In this document: piece after piece, positions 9,769 through 18,372 of the stretch
Position numbering within the stretch: position 1 is the first letter of the stretch
Layout: each line of letters opens with the position of its first letter
Origin: Burkholderia sp. 9120
GTDB lineage: Bacteria; Pseudomonadota; Gammaproteobacteria; Burkholderiales; Burkholderiaceae
Assembly: GCF_000745015.1 (NCBI RefSeq)
Contig: NZ_JQNA01000002.1
Span: forward strand, 62,001 to 126,000
Direction: 5' to 3'
DNA length: 64,000 nt
The notes under the pieces: model-generated
The model's database searches: none
The model's input: only the letters and a program-made list of their open reading frames with translations
What the model was told of the DNA's origin: nothing
Position numbers and translations under genes: made by a program

Positions 9769-10594
9769 GGTTCGCGTGCTCCATGGAGGTCGTGGCGGAC
9801 AACAGCGGCGCGAGCTTCAGCGCCGCCTCCTTGAGCCGCGGCACGGTCTTCAGCAGATCGTTCAGACTCGCGCGCGCGGTGGGCGCGTGAATCGCCAGTG
9901 CCGCCAGCAGATGCGTGCCGCTCGCGTCGCGCACCGGCACCGCGACCGCCACCATGCCGCGCACCAGCTCTTCATTGTCGATCCCGATACCGCGCACCGC
10001 GAGCCGGTCGAGTTCCGCTTCCAGCAGATTCATCTCCGTCAGCGTGTTCTGGGTTTTGCGTTCGAGCGTCAGCCGCGCCAGCATCGCGCGACGTTCTACG
10101 GGCGGCATCTGCGCGAGGAACAGTTTGCCGCTGGCGGTGCAGTGCAGCGGCACGCGGGTGCCCGGTTGCAGATGCAGGCGCAACGGCTCGGCGGTTTCCA
10201 CACGCTCCAGATACAGCACCGTGTCGCGGTCGAGCGCGGTCAGGTTGCAGGTCTCGCCGAGCGCATCCACCAGCGCGCGTAGCAGCGAGCGGCAGGCGCG
10301 CCCGAAGGTGTTGTTGGCCAGCGTGGTGAGCGCGAGTTGCGCCGCTTTCGGCCCCAGCGTGATGCCGCGATCCGTGCCGCGCGAGTCGGGCAGATGCGTG
10401 ACATAGCCCTGCGCTTCGAGCGATTCGATCAGGCGCATCAAGGTGGCTTTGGGAATGTGCAGGCGCAGCGAAAGTTGCGACAGCGAATACGGCTGTCCCG
10501 CCGCCGCCAGTTGTTCGAGCACCGCCAATGCGCGCAACGCCCGTGAATCTTCGGTGAGGGGTTCGCTGCGTGGGGACGGGCAGTGTGCCTGCAT
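9758..10594 (-). CDS. IclR-family transcriptional regulator (first of an overlapping pair)
   Basis: IclR-type regulator of 278 residues. The winged helix-turn-helix spans about residues 18-80 (ALRALAVLEQLAAAG, then LRLHIPKATLMRLIESLE). The ligand domain carries the typical GETCNLTALDRDTVLYLERVE stretch. It is clearly related to the downstream overlapping gene, so the pair looks like an old tandem duplication. It diverges from the GMC oxidoreductase gene, and palindromes in the shared gap (10669-10734) are plausible binding sites. Regulation of an isethionate-type branch is inferred from context. Confidence 0.9.
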   Translation of the reverse strand: MQAHCPSPRSEPLTEDSRALRALAVLEQLAAAGQPYSLSQLSLRLHIPKATLMRLIESLEAQGYVTHLPDSRGTDRGITLGPKAAQLALTTLANNTFGRACRSLLRALVDALGETCNLTALDRDTVLYLERVETAEPLRLHLQPGTRVPLHCTASGKLFLAQMPPVERRAMLARLTLERKTQNTLTEMNLLEAELDRLAVRGIGIDNEELVRGMVAVAVPVRDASGTHLLAALAIHAPTARASLNDLLKTVPRLKEAALKLAPLLSATTSMEHANHDR

Positions 10595-10668
10595 ACGCTT
10601 CCTTGCTGTCGATCGAGGAGTGCCCGGCGTCCGCGACCGTTGCGCAGCGGGGCGGTCATTGCGAAAAC

Positions 10669-10734
10669 TGAAACAAAAAATCGTGTTTCTGTTTCACATG
10701 GGCCGATCTTAGCGGGAATTTCTTGAACAAGAAA
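10669..10734. promoter_or_regulatory. Palindromic operator candidates between the IclR pair and the GMC gene
   Basis: Two clear inverted repeats are present. GAAACA-N8-TGTTTC lies at 10670-10689 and extends as TGAAACA...TGTTTCA over 10669-10696. TTTCTTG-AA-CAAGAAA lies at 10719-10734. They sit between divergent genes in an AT-rich gap and resemble IclR-type operators. The first shares the string GRAACAAAAAAT with the repeat at 4013-4024 upstream of xsc. Confidence 0.5.
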
Positions 10735-10817
10735 CCGGCTGAACATAAATTTCAACGAAACATACCGGTTTTTATAAAACGCTCGCAATTCAGGTTGCGT
10801 GATCGGAGACACGTCAC

Positions 10818-12473
10818 ATGGCAGATCGATTCGACTTCGTGGTCGTCGGCGCGGGTTCAGCGGGCTGCGTGCTCGCCAACCGGCTTTCCGAAGGCGGCCG
10901 CTACTCGGTGTGTTTACTCGAAGCCGGCCCCGCCGATCGCTTCATGTGGATTCATATCCCCATTGGTTATGGCAAGACGATGTTTCACCCGGTCTATAAC
11001 TGGGGCTTCTATACCGATCCCGATCCGAACATGCACAATCGCCGGCTTTACTGGCCGCGCGGCCGCACGCTCGGCGGCAGCAGTTCGATTAACGGCCTGA
11101 TCTATGTACGCGGCCAGAAAGACGATTACGACCAGTGGGCGCGGCTCGGCAATCGTGGCTGGAGCTGGAACGAATGTCTGCCGTATTTCAGGCGGCTGGA
11201 GCACAACGAACTCGGGGAAGGGCCGACGCGTGGCGTCGACGGGCCGTTGTGGGCCTCGACCATCAAGCAGCGGCATGAACTGGTCGACGCGTTTATCGCG
11301 GCGTCCAATTCGTTAGGCGTGGCAAGCGTCGATGATTTCAACACGGGCGATCAGGAAGGCGTCGGCTATTACCAGTTGACGACTCGGCGCGGCTTCCGCT
11401 GTTCCACGGCGGTGGCCTATCTGAAGCCTGCGCGGCAACGCAAAAACCTGCACGTCGAAACGGATGCGATGGCCTCGAAAATTCTGTTCGAGGGCACCCG
11501 CGCCTGTGGCGTGCAATACCGGCAGCGCGGCGAACTGCGGGAAGTGCGCGCGAATCGCGAAGTGATCCTGACGGCCGGCGCGCTGCAGTCGCCGCAGTTG
11601 CTGCAACTGTCAGGCGTGGGACCGGCCGCGCTGCTGCGCGAATTCGGTATTCCGGTGGTGGCCAATCGGGCGGGTGTCGGCGGCAATCTGCAGGACCATC
11701 TGCAGATCCGTCTGATCTATGAAGTCAGCAAGCCGATCACCACCAACGATCAACTGCGATCGTGGACGGGCCGCGCAAAAATGGGCCTGCAATGGGCGTT
11801 GCTGCGCAGTGGCCCGCTGGCCGTCGGCATCAACCAGGGCGGCATGTTCTGCCGCGCGTTGCCGCAGGAATCGCCAACGCCGGATATCCAGTTCCATTTC
11901 TCGACGCTATCGGCGGATTCGGCGGGCGGCAACGTTCACGCGTTTCCCGGCTGCACGTATTCGGTGTGCCAGTTGCGTCCCGAATCGCGCGGCGCGGTAC
12001 GGATTCGCAGTACCGATCCGCGTGAAGCGCCGTCGATCCAGCCGAATTATCTCGACACCGAGTTCGACCGTCGCACGACGATTGCCGGCGTGCGCTTTGC
12101 GCGCCGCGTCGCGGCGGCCGAGCCGATGGCTGGTCTGATGAAGCGCGAAGTCCGGCCCGGCGCGGACGCGCAGACCGACGACGAATTGCTCGAGTTCTGC
12201 CGGGAATACGGACAGACAATTTTCCATCCGTCTGGTACAGCGAAGATGGGGACGGCCGGCGATCCGCTCGCGGTGGTCGACGAGCGTTTGCGCGTGTACG
12301 GCACGCAGGGCTTGCGCGTGGTGGACTGTTCGATCATGCCGACGCTGGTGTCGGGTAATACGAATGTGCCGATCGTGATGGTGGCGGAAAAAGCGTCGGA
12401 CATGATTCTCGACGACGCGCGCGGCGTCGATCGCGGCGCGGCGGTGGCGCCCGCGGCGAAGGTGGCGGCTTAG
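10818..12473 (+). CDS. GMC-family FAD-dependent dehydrogenase (candidate isethionate dehydrogenase)
   Basis: Choline-dehydrogenase-like flavoprotein of 551 residues. FAD motif VVVGAGSAGCVLANRLSE is at the N-terminus, the GMC signature GRTLGGSSSINGLIYVRG is near residue 80, and the C-terminal catalytic region has FHPSGTAKMG with an active-site histidine. GGAGA precedes the ATG. The family oxidises primary alcohols to aldehydes. Between tauR and sau genes, with an MHS transporter downstream and IclR genes divergent, oxidation of isethionate to sulfoacetaldehyde (the IseJ role described in Cupriavidus necator) is the best guess. Choline or another alcohol cannot be excluded. Confidence 0.88.
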   Translation: MADRFDFVVVGAGSAGCVLANRLSEGGRYSVCLLEAGPADRFMWIHIPIGYGKTMFHPVYNWGFYTDPDPNMHNRRLYWPRGRTLGGSSSINGLIYVRGQKDDYDQWARLGNRGWSWNECLPYFRRLEHNELGEGPTRGVDGPLWASTIKQRHELVDAFIAASNSLGVASVDDFNTGDQEGVGYYQLTTRRGFRCSTAVAYLKPARQRKNLHVETDAMASKILFEGTRACGVQYRQRGELREVRANREVILTAGALQSPQLLQLSGVGPAALLREFGIPVVANRAGVGGNLQDHLQIRLIYEVSKPITTNDQLRSWTGRAKMGLQWALLRSGPLAVGINQGGMFCRALPQESPTPDIQFHFSTLSADSAGGNVHAFPGCTYSVCQLRPESRGAVRIRSTDPREAPSIQPNYLDTEFDRRTTIAGVRFARRVAAAEPMAGLMKREVRPGADAQTDDELLEFCREYGQTIFHPSGTAKMGTAGDPLAVVDERLRVYGTQGLRVVDCSIMPTLVSGNTNVPIVMVAEKASDMILDDARGVDRGAAVAPAAKVAA

Positions 12474-12690
12474 AAGTTTGCAGGTGCAATACAGCAGGTG
12501 CAACACAGCAGATGCAAAACAACGCGGCCGAAACGCGCCGCGCAATGCAGTCGCGAGCCCGCCGTTTCACGAACGGCTCGCTGTCTGCCAACAACACCCC
12601 CGGAGGAGACAACTGGGGTTTTCGTCCGGCCGCCTGTGAGCACGAGTGCTGAACACAAGTGGCATGGCCGTCCATTGAGGAGCAACTGCT

Positions 12691-13998
12691 ATGGCAATCG
12701 ATCCCCGTACTATCCGGCGCGTGGCCTTCGCCAGTGTGATCGGCGCAACCGTCGAATGGTATGACTTTTTCCTGTACGGCGTGGTGGCCGGCATCGTCTT
12801 CAACAAGCTCTATTTCCCCGCCAGCGATCCGCTGGTGTCCACGCTGCTCGCGTATTCGACCTTCGCGGTCGGGTTCGTCACGCGGCCGCTGGGCGGCGTG
12901 CTGTTCGGCCACTTCGGCGACAAGATCGGCCGCAAGTCGGCGCTGATCCTGACGCTGATCATCATGGGGATTTCCACGGCCGGCGTCGCATTCGTGCCAA
13001 CGTATGCGCAGATCGGTATCTGGGCGCCGATTCTGCTGTTGTCGCTGCGCGTATTGCAGGGCATTGGTCTCGGCGGCGAGTGGGGCGGGGCGGTGCTGAT
13101 GGCGTACGAATACGCGCCGCCCGAAAAGCGCGGGCTCTACGCGAGCTTGCCGCAAATCGGTCTGTCGATTGGCCTCTGTCTCGCGTCGGGGATGGTCGCG
13201 AGTCTGTCGCGCCTGCTGCCCGAAGCGGCGTTTCTGTCATGGGGCTGGCGGATCGCGTTCGGCGCGTCGCTGGGGCTCGTGGTGATCGGCCTGTATATCC
13301 GCTCGAAAGTGATGGAAACGCCGGAATTTATGGCCCTCAAGCGCGGCGGACGGGAAGCCAGGATTCCGTTCATCGATATGATCACGCGCTATCGTAGCGA
13401 GGTGATGCTCGGCATGGGCGCACGGTATATCGACGGCGTGTTCTTCAATGTCTTCGCGGTGTTTTCGATCGGTTACCTGACGCAACACGTCGCGATGAGC
13501 CGAACAGATGCGTTGCTCGGCGTAATGATCGCGGCTGCCGTGATGTGCTTCTTCATTCCGCTGTTCGGCAGTTTGTCGGACCGGATCGGCCGCGCGAAGG
13601 TGTATTTCTGGGGTTCGCTGATTTGCGGCATCTCGGTGTTTCCGTCGTTCTGGCTGATCGAAATGCAGCCGGGCAACACGCTGCTGATCTGGACCGCGAT
13701 CGTGATTCCGTTCGGCATTTTCTACGCGATGGTCTATGGTCCGGAGGCCGCGCTGTTCGCCGAACTGTTCGACGCGAAAGTCCGCTATACCGGCATCTCG
13801 TTCGTGTATCAGTTCTCGGGCATCTTCGCGAGCGGCCTTACGCCGATTATCGCGACGATCCTGATGCGCCTGAACGGCGGCAAGCCGTGGACGGTGTGCG
13901 CGTATGTGCTGTTCTCGGCGCTGGTGTCGGCGTTGTCGGCGCGTGCGATAGAGCGGAGACGGGCGGGGGCGTTCGATTCGGTGGTGCACGCGCAGTGA
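12691..13998 (+). CDS. MHS-family MFS transporter (candidate sulfonate importer)
   Basis: Twelve-helix major facilitator of the metabolite:H+ symporter group, 435 residues. The N-terminus ASVIGATVEWYDFFLYG and the loop GHFGDKIGRKSAL are diagnostic of ShiA/ProP-type transporters. GAGGAG lies before the ATG at 12691. It follows the GMC dehydrogenase by 217 bp on the same strand. Import of the dehydrogenase substrate, perhaps isethionate, is inferred. It is not the same family as the SauU-type transporter at 18373. Confidence 0.9.
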   Translation: MAIDPRTIRRVAFASVIGATVEWYDFFLYGVVAGIVFNKLYFPASDPLVSTLLAYSTFAVGFVTRPLGGVLFGHFGDKIGRKSALILTLIIMGISTAGVAFVPTYAQIGIWAPILLLSLRVLQGIGLGGEWGGAVLMAYEYAPPEKRGLYASLPQIGLSIGLCLASGMVASLSRLLPEAAFLSWGWRIAFGASLGLVVIGLYIRSKVMETPEFMALKRGGREARIPFIDMITRYRSEVMLGMGARYIDGVFFNVFAVFSIGYLTQHVAMSRTDALLGVMIAAAVMCFFIPLFGSLSDRIGRAKVYFWGSLICGISVFPSFWLIEMQPGNTLLIWTAIVIPFGIFYAMVYGPEAALFAELFDAKVRYTGISFVYQFSGIFASGLTPIIATILMRLNGGKPWTVCAYVLFSALVSALSARAIERRRAGAFDSVVHAQ

Positions 13999-14092
13999 GC
14001 GGGCGGGCGTGCCCAGCTAGCGTGTAAGTCGCAGCGCGTGTTTGTGCCTATATGTTCGCGGTGCCGCGCTTGCGCGCTGAGTCATGACCGCC

Positions 14093-14857
14093 TCACTCGC
14101 GAAACGTTTTCGCGGTTTCCTCCGCCGCGTAACGCAGATCGGGCACGAAGGCGAGCAGATCGTCGAGCGTGACGCGGCCCACCGGCGCCTGGACCGCAAT
14201 CGCCGCGCACGCGCGATTGCGGTCCAGCATCACCGGCACGGCGATTGCAATCAGCCCTTGCAGATGCTCCTGATTGTTGATCGCGAGCAGGCGCCGCCGT
14301 GTGGTCGTCAACTCCTTGCGCAACGCGTCGCGGTCGGTGATGGTCCGTTCCGAATAGCCGCGTAGCGGCAGCGTTTCAATCACGCGTTCGCGCCGATCCT
14401 TCGGCAGAAAACTCAGCAGCAGTTTGCCGCTCGCCGAGCAATGCAGCGGCACGTGCGAGCCCGGTTGCAAATGCATCCGCAACGGCCATTCGGTTTCGAC
14501 GCGGTCCACGTAGACCACGTCGTTGCCGGACAGCATGGTCAGATTGCAGGTCTCGCCGATCTTCGCCACCAGCTGTTCGAGCAAAACGTGCCGCGCCGCA
14601 GCAGGCCCCGCGTGCATCAGCACGTTCACGGCCAGCATCCGCACGCGCGGCGAGCACTCGTACAGACGGTCGCCCGCGCCACGCGTGACGAGCCACGCGT
14701 CCATCAATTGCACGAGAATGCGGTGCACGGTCTGCTTGGGCAGGCCGAGCGCGTTGACGAGCTCCGTCATCGACAACGGGCCGCCCGCTTCGGCCAGCGT
14801 TTCGAGCACGCGAAACGCGCGCACCGCCGCTGCATTCGACTGATTCGACGTCGACAT
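14093..14857 (-). CDS. sauR: IclR-family regulator of sulfoacetate genes
   Basis: IclR-type regulator of 254 residues with an N-terminal winged helix-turn-helix (VRAFRVLETLAEAGG, then NALGLPKQTVHRILVQLMD) and a ligand domain with GETCNLTMLSGNDVVYVDRVE. It diverges from sauS, as in the sauRSTU cluster described in Cupriavidus necator H16. AAGGAAG precedes the ATG. The assignment as SauR rests on this synteny; the protein alone is a generic IclR. An inverted repeat at 14924-14949 is the likely operator. Confidence 0.85.
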   Translation of the reverse strand: MSTSNQSNAAAVRAFRVLETLAEAGGPLSMTELVNALGLPKQTVHRILVQLMDAWLVTRGAGDRLYECSPRVRMLAVNVLMHAGPAAARHVLLEQLVAKIGETCNLTMLSGNDVVYVDRVETEWPLRMHLQPGSHVPLHCSASGKLLLSFLPKDRRERVIETLPLRGYSERTITDRDALRKELTTTRRRLLAINNQEHLQGLIAIAVPVMLDRNRACAAIAVQAPVGRVTLDDLLAFVPDLRYAAEETAKTFRE

Positions 14858-14920
14858 TCCGCTTCCTTGCCCACGTGGCTATAAGTCTGATTTTGCATCG
14901 GATTGAACGGTTTTCGGGAC

Positions 14921-14949
14921 TGTGGAAAGTACCGAATTCCGCACTTTCC
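14921..14949. promoter_or_regulatory. Inverted repeat in the sauR-sauS promoter region
   Basis: GGAAAGT at 14924-14930 and ACTTTCC at 14943-14949 form a perfect 7-bp inverted repeat around CGAATTC. The GTGGAA start also matches the half-site of the repeats upstream of xsc. This is a likely IclR/SauR operator; the footprint is not proven. Confidence 0.5.
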
Positions 14950-15061
14950 GATGCGCGCGAAAGCGTTGCGACGCTTAGCGCGAAAAACGGGACTTCGGTC
15001 TGCGTGCCGGTGGCTAGATTGGTAGCACTGCAATCGAAACCGCTATCCGGAGCATACCGAT

Positions 15062-16507
15062 ATGAACGTCAGGGCCACAGGAGCCGAAATCGCGGGCGAA
15101 CGCACGGACGGCGAAGCCGAACGTGTGGTTGCCGCACTCGTGGCGAAAGCGCGCGCGGCGCAGCGCGTTTTCGAAAGCGCGGGGCAGGAGGCGCTCGACA
15201 CCGCTGCCGCCGCGGCAGCGTGGGCCATCATGGAGCCGCAGCGCAACCGCCAACTGGCCGACCTCTCGGTGCGCGACACCGGCCTCGGCAACGCGGACGA
15301 CAAGTTCCGCAAGAACTATCGCAAGACGCTGGGTTTGCTGCGCGATCTGCAAGGCGAGAAAACCACCGGCGTGATCGCGCGCGACGACGCCAGCGGGATC
15401 GTCGAGATCGCTCGCGCAGTTGGCGTGGTGGCGGCGATCACGCCGTCGACCAATCCGGCCGCGACGCCGGCCAACAAGATCATCAACGCACTCAAATGCG
15501 GCAATGCGGTCATCGTCGCGCCGTCGCCGAAGGGGTATTCGTCGTGCGCGCTGCTGATCGGGTTCATTCACGCGCAGTTCGCCAAAGCCGGGCTCGACCC
15601 CGATCTCGTGCAGATGCTGCCCGCGCCGATCAGCAAGGCCGCAACCGCCGCGCTGATGCGGCAGTGCGATCTGGTGGTCGCCACCGGTTCGCAGGCGAAT
15701 GTGCGGATGGCGTATGCGAGCGGCACGCCCGCGTTCGGCGTGGGGGCGGGCAATGTCGCGTCGATCGTGACTGCCTCCGCGGATCTGCATGATGCGGCGC
15801 AAAAAATTCTGCGCTCGAAGACCTTCGACAACGCCACGAGTTGCTCATCCGAAAACAGCATCGTGATCGAAGAGGCCGTTTATCAGCCGATGCTGGCCGA
15901 ATTGACTGCCTGTGGCGGCATCCTGCTCGACGCTGCGCAGAAAGCCCGCCTACAGGCGGCGATGTGGGTCAACGGCAAGCTCTCCGAACACTGCACCGCG
16001 AAATCCGCCGAGGTCGTCGCCCGCGTGGCGGGTCTGGATGAGATAGCCGAGCGGCATCCCGCATTTTTGATGGTGGAAGAGAGCGGCGCCGGCAGCGACT
16101 ATCCGTTCTCCGGCGAAAAACTCTCGCCGGTGCTGACCGTCTATCGCGCGGCGAATTTCGACGCCGCCACCGATGTGGTGCGCGACATCTACGCCTACAT
16201 GGGCGCCGGCCATTCGGTCGGCCTGCATTCGAGCGACGCGGCGCAAGCCGTGCAACTCGGCGTGAGCTTGCCGGTGGCGCGCGTGATCGTGAATCAGGCG
16301 CATTGCCTCGCGACCGGCGGCAACTTCGACAACGGCCTGCCGTTTTCACTGTCGATGGGCTGCGGCACGTGGGGCCGCAACAACTTCTCGGGCAACCTGG
16401 GTTTCCGCCACTACCTGAACACGACGCGGGTCGCGTACCCGATCGAAGAGCGCGTGCCGGATACGGACGACCTGCTCGGCGACTTCTTCGCGAGGTACGG
16501 TCGATGA
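15062..16507 (+). CDS. sauS: Acylating sulfoacetaldehyde dehydrogenase
   Basis: Aldehyde dehydrogenase superfamily member of 481 residues, closest in style to CoA-acylating enzymes. Cofactor-binding region VVAAITPSTNPAATPANKI is at about residues 123-143, and the catalytic cysteine is Cys261 in NATSCSSEN. In Cupriavidus necator SauS reduces sulfoacetyl-CoA to sulfoacetaldehyde with NADPH. GGAG lies before the ATG, and the stop overlaps the sauT start as ATGA. Gene order sauR<>sauS-sauT-sauU matches the described cluster, which makes the assignment strong. Confidence 0.92.
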   Translation: MNVRATGAEIAGERTDGEAERVVAALVAKARAAQRVFESAGQEALDTAAAAAAWAIMEPQRNRQLADLSVRDTGLGNADDKFRKNYRKTLGLLRDLQGEKTTGVIARDDASGIVEIARAVGVVAAITPSTNPAATPANKIINALKCGNAVIVAPSPKGYSSCALLIGFIHAQFAKAGLDPDLVQMLPAPISKAATAALMRQCDLVVATGSQANVRMAYASGTPAFGVGAGNVASIVTASADLHDAAQKILRSKTFDNATSCSSENSIVIEEAVYQPMLAELTACGGILLDAAQKARLQAAMWVNGKLSEHCTAKSAEVVARVAGLDEIAERHPAFLMVEESGAGSDYPFSGEKLSPVLTVYRAANFDAATDVVRDIYAYMGAGHSVGLHSSDAAQAVQLGVSLPVARVIVNQAHCLATGGNFDNGLPFSLSMGCGTWGRNNFSGNLGFRHYLNTTRVAYPIEERVPDTDDLLGDFFARYGR

Positions 16508-18183
16508 ACACGCCCGCCACGCTCCGCGCGCTGATCGACGAGCGCGCCGCGCAGTATCCCGACAAGCCTTTTCTGCTGGCCGCGCTCGACGACGAAGAAA
16601 CGGTCGCCCCCGAGCGTCGTGCGACCGTGCTGACGTTCGGCGCATTGCGCGACGATTGCCGCGTGCTGGAGACGCGTTTCAGGGACGCCGGACTGCGGCC
16701 GGGCGACGTGATTTCGGTGTTCATGGGCAACGGCATCCAGACCGCGCGGCTGTTGCTTGCCGCGATGTACAGCGGGCTGGTGGCGAATCCGCTGAATCTG
16801 TTGTGCCAGCCGTCGCAGGTGCGCTACATCGTCGGGCACTCGGATACGCGGATGATCTTCGCCGCGCGCGACACGCACGCCACGATCGAAACGGCGCTCG
16901 CCGCTCTGCGCGCCGAAGGGCTGACGCGCGAGATCGCGTTGATTGAAACGGAACCGGACGATCCGGCGCCGCCGTTGCTGATGCGATGCGAGCCTGCGTT
17001 GGCGGAAACCGGAGCGCACAACGCTGCGCTGGCTGCGGCGTCGGCTTTGACTTCAGCTTCCACTCCGCTTGCGCCGCGCAGCGTCCCGCACCTTGTTACC
17101 GACGAACCCACCGACGCCTCGACCGAACCCGCCGCCAGCGACGTCGCGTTGCTGATGTACACCTCAGGCACCACCGGCACGCCCAAAGGCGTGCTGCTGA
17201 CTCACCGCAATCTGGTTGCGAACGCACGCAACATTACCGCCGAACATCGGCTGAACGCGGACGATCGCGTGCTCGCGTCGCTGCCGCTTTATCACATCAA
17301 CGGTCTGGTGGTGACGCTGCTCGCGCCGCTGTTTCACGGCGGCTCGGCGGTGATGACGCCACGGTTTTCCGCACGCACCTTCTGGCGCGATGTCACGTTG
17401 CATGCGTGTACGTGGATCAACGTGGTGCCGACCATCGTCGCCTATCTGCTCAATGCCGATGAAGCCTGCACCTACGATCTGGCCGCGCTGAAGTTTTGCC
17501 GCAGCGCGTCGGCGGCGTTGCCGGCCGACCATCATCGCGCGTTCGAGGCGCGCTTCGGCATCGGCGTGATCGAAACGATGGGGATGACCGAAACCGCCGC
17601 GCCAGTGTTCAGCAACCCGTACGAGATGGAGCGGCGGCGGGTGGGCAGCATCGGCCTGCCTTCGGGCGGCGAAGCGCGCGTGATCGATCGCGAGGGGCGC
17701 GACTGCGCCGCCGACGAATGCGGCGAGCTGATTCTGCGCGGCGAACAGGTGATGGGCGGCTACTACAAGCGCCCCGAAGAAACCGCCGCCGCGTTCACCG
17801 CCGATGGCTGGCTACGCACCGGCGACCTCGGTTATCGCGATGCGGACGGTTACTTCTACATCAACGGCCGCGCGAAGGAACTGATTATCAAGGGCGGCGA
17901 AAACATCGCGCCGCGCGAGATCGACGAGGCGTTGCTGCGTCATCCGGGCGTGCTGGATGCCGCAGCGGTCGGCGTGCCCGATCCGGCGTATGGGCAGGAC
18001 ATCGTCGCCTTCGTGGTGCCGCGCCTGAACGACGGACGCGCCGCGCCCGATCCGGCCGAACTCCGCGAGCACTGCCTGCGCGAACTGGGCCGCTACAAGA
18101 CGCCGAAGGAATTCCGTTTCGTCGACGAATTGCCGCGTGGGCCGTCGGGCAAGGTGCAGCGATTGAAGCTGGTGCCCACGTGA
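16504..18183 (+). CDS. sauT: Sulfoacetate--CoA ligase (AMP-forming)
   Basis: AMP-dependent synthetase/ligase of 559 residues. The P-loop-like motif YTSGTTGTPKGVLLTH starts near residue 219. The C-terminal hinge GDLGYRDADGYFYINGR and the catalytic lysine in GPSGKVQRLK are present. ATG overlaps the sauS stop (16504-16507). The family makes acyl-CoA from carboxylate, ATP and CoA; in the sau pathway it activates sulfoacetate to sulfoacetyl-CoA. A stretch of about 40 residues near residues 160-210 is rich in Ala/Thr/Ser and looks like a variable loop. Confidence 0.9.
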   Translation: MNTPATLRALIDERAAQYPDKPFLLAALDDEETVAPERRATVLTFGALRDDCRVLETRFRDAGLRPGDVISVFMGNGIQTARLLLAAMYSGLVANPLNLLCQPSQVRYIVGHSDTRMIFAARDTHATIETALAALRAEGLTREIALIETEPDDPAPPLLMRCEPALAETGAHNAALAAASALTSASTPLAPRSVPHLVTDEPTDASTEPAASDVALLMYTSGTTGTPKGVLLTHRNLVANARNITAEHRLNADDRVLASLPLYHINGLVVTLLAPLFHGGSAVMTPRFSARTFWRDVTLHACTWINVVPTIVAYLLNADEACTYDLAALKFCRSASAALPADHHRAFEARFGIGVIETMGMTETAAPVFSNPYEMERRRVGSIGLPSGGEARVIDREGRDCAADECGELILRGEQVMGGYYKRPEETAAAFTADGWLRTGDLGYRDADGYFYINGRAKELIIKGGENIAPREIDEALLRHPGVLDAAAVGVPDPAYGQDIVAFVVPRLNDGRAAPDPAELREHCLRELGRYKTPKEFRFVDELPRGPSGKVQRLKLVPT

Positions 18184-18372
18184 GTGACGTTGAAGCAGGG
18201 GCGTTGAAGCAGAGGCGTCGAGCCACGCGGAAAAGTGCCGAAGGGCCAGAGAGCCGATGAACCGCGCACCGCATCGCGCCAGCAGTCGCAGCAGAACGGC
18301 AGCATCGAACGGCGGTTGATCGACACCGCTCTCGACACACAAAAGACAGCAACTACGTTGCATGGAGACAGC

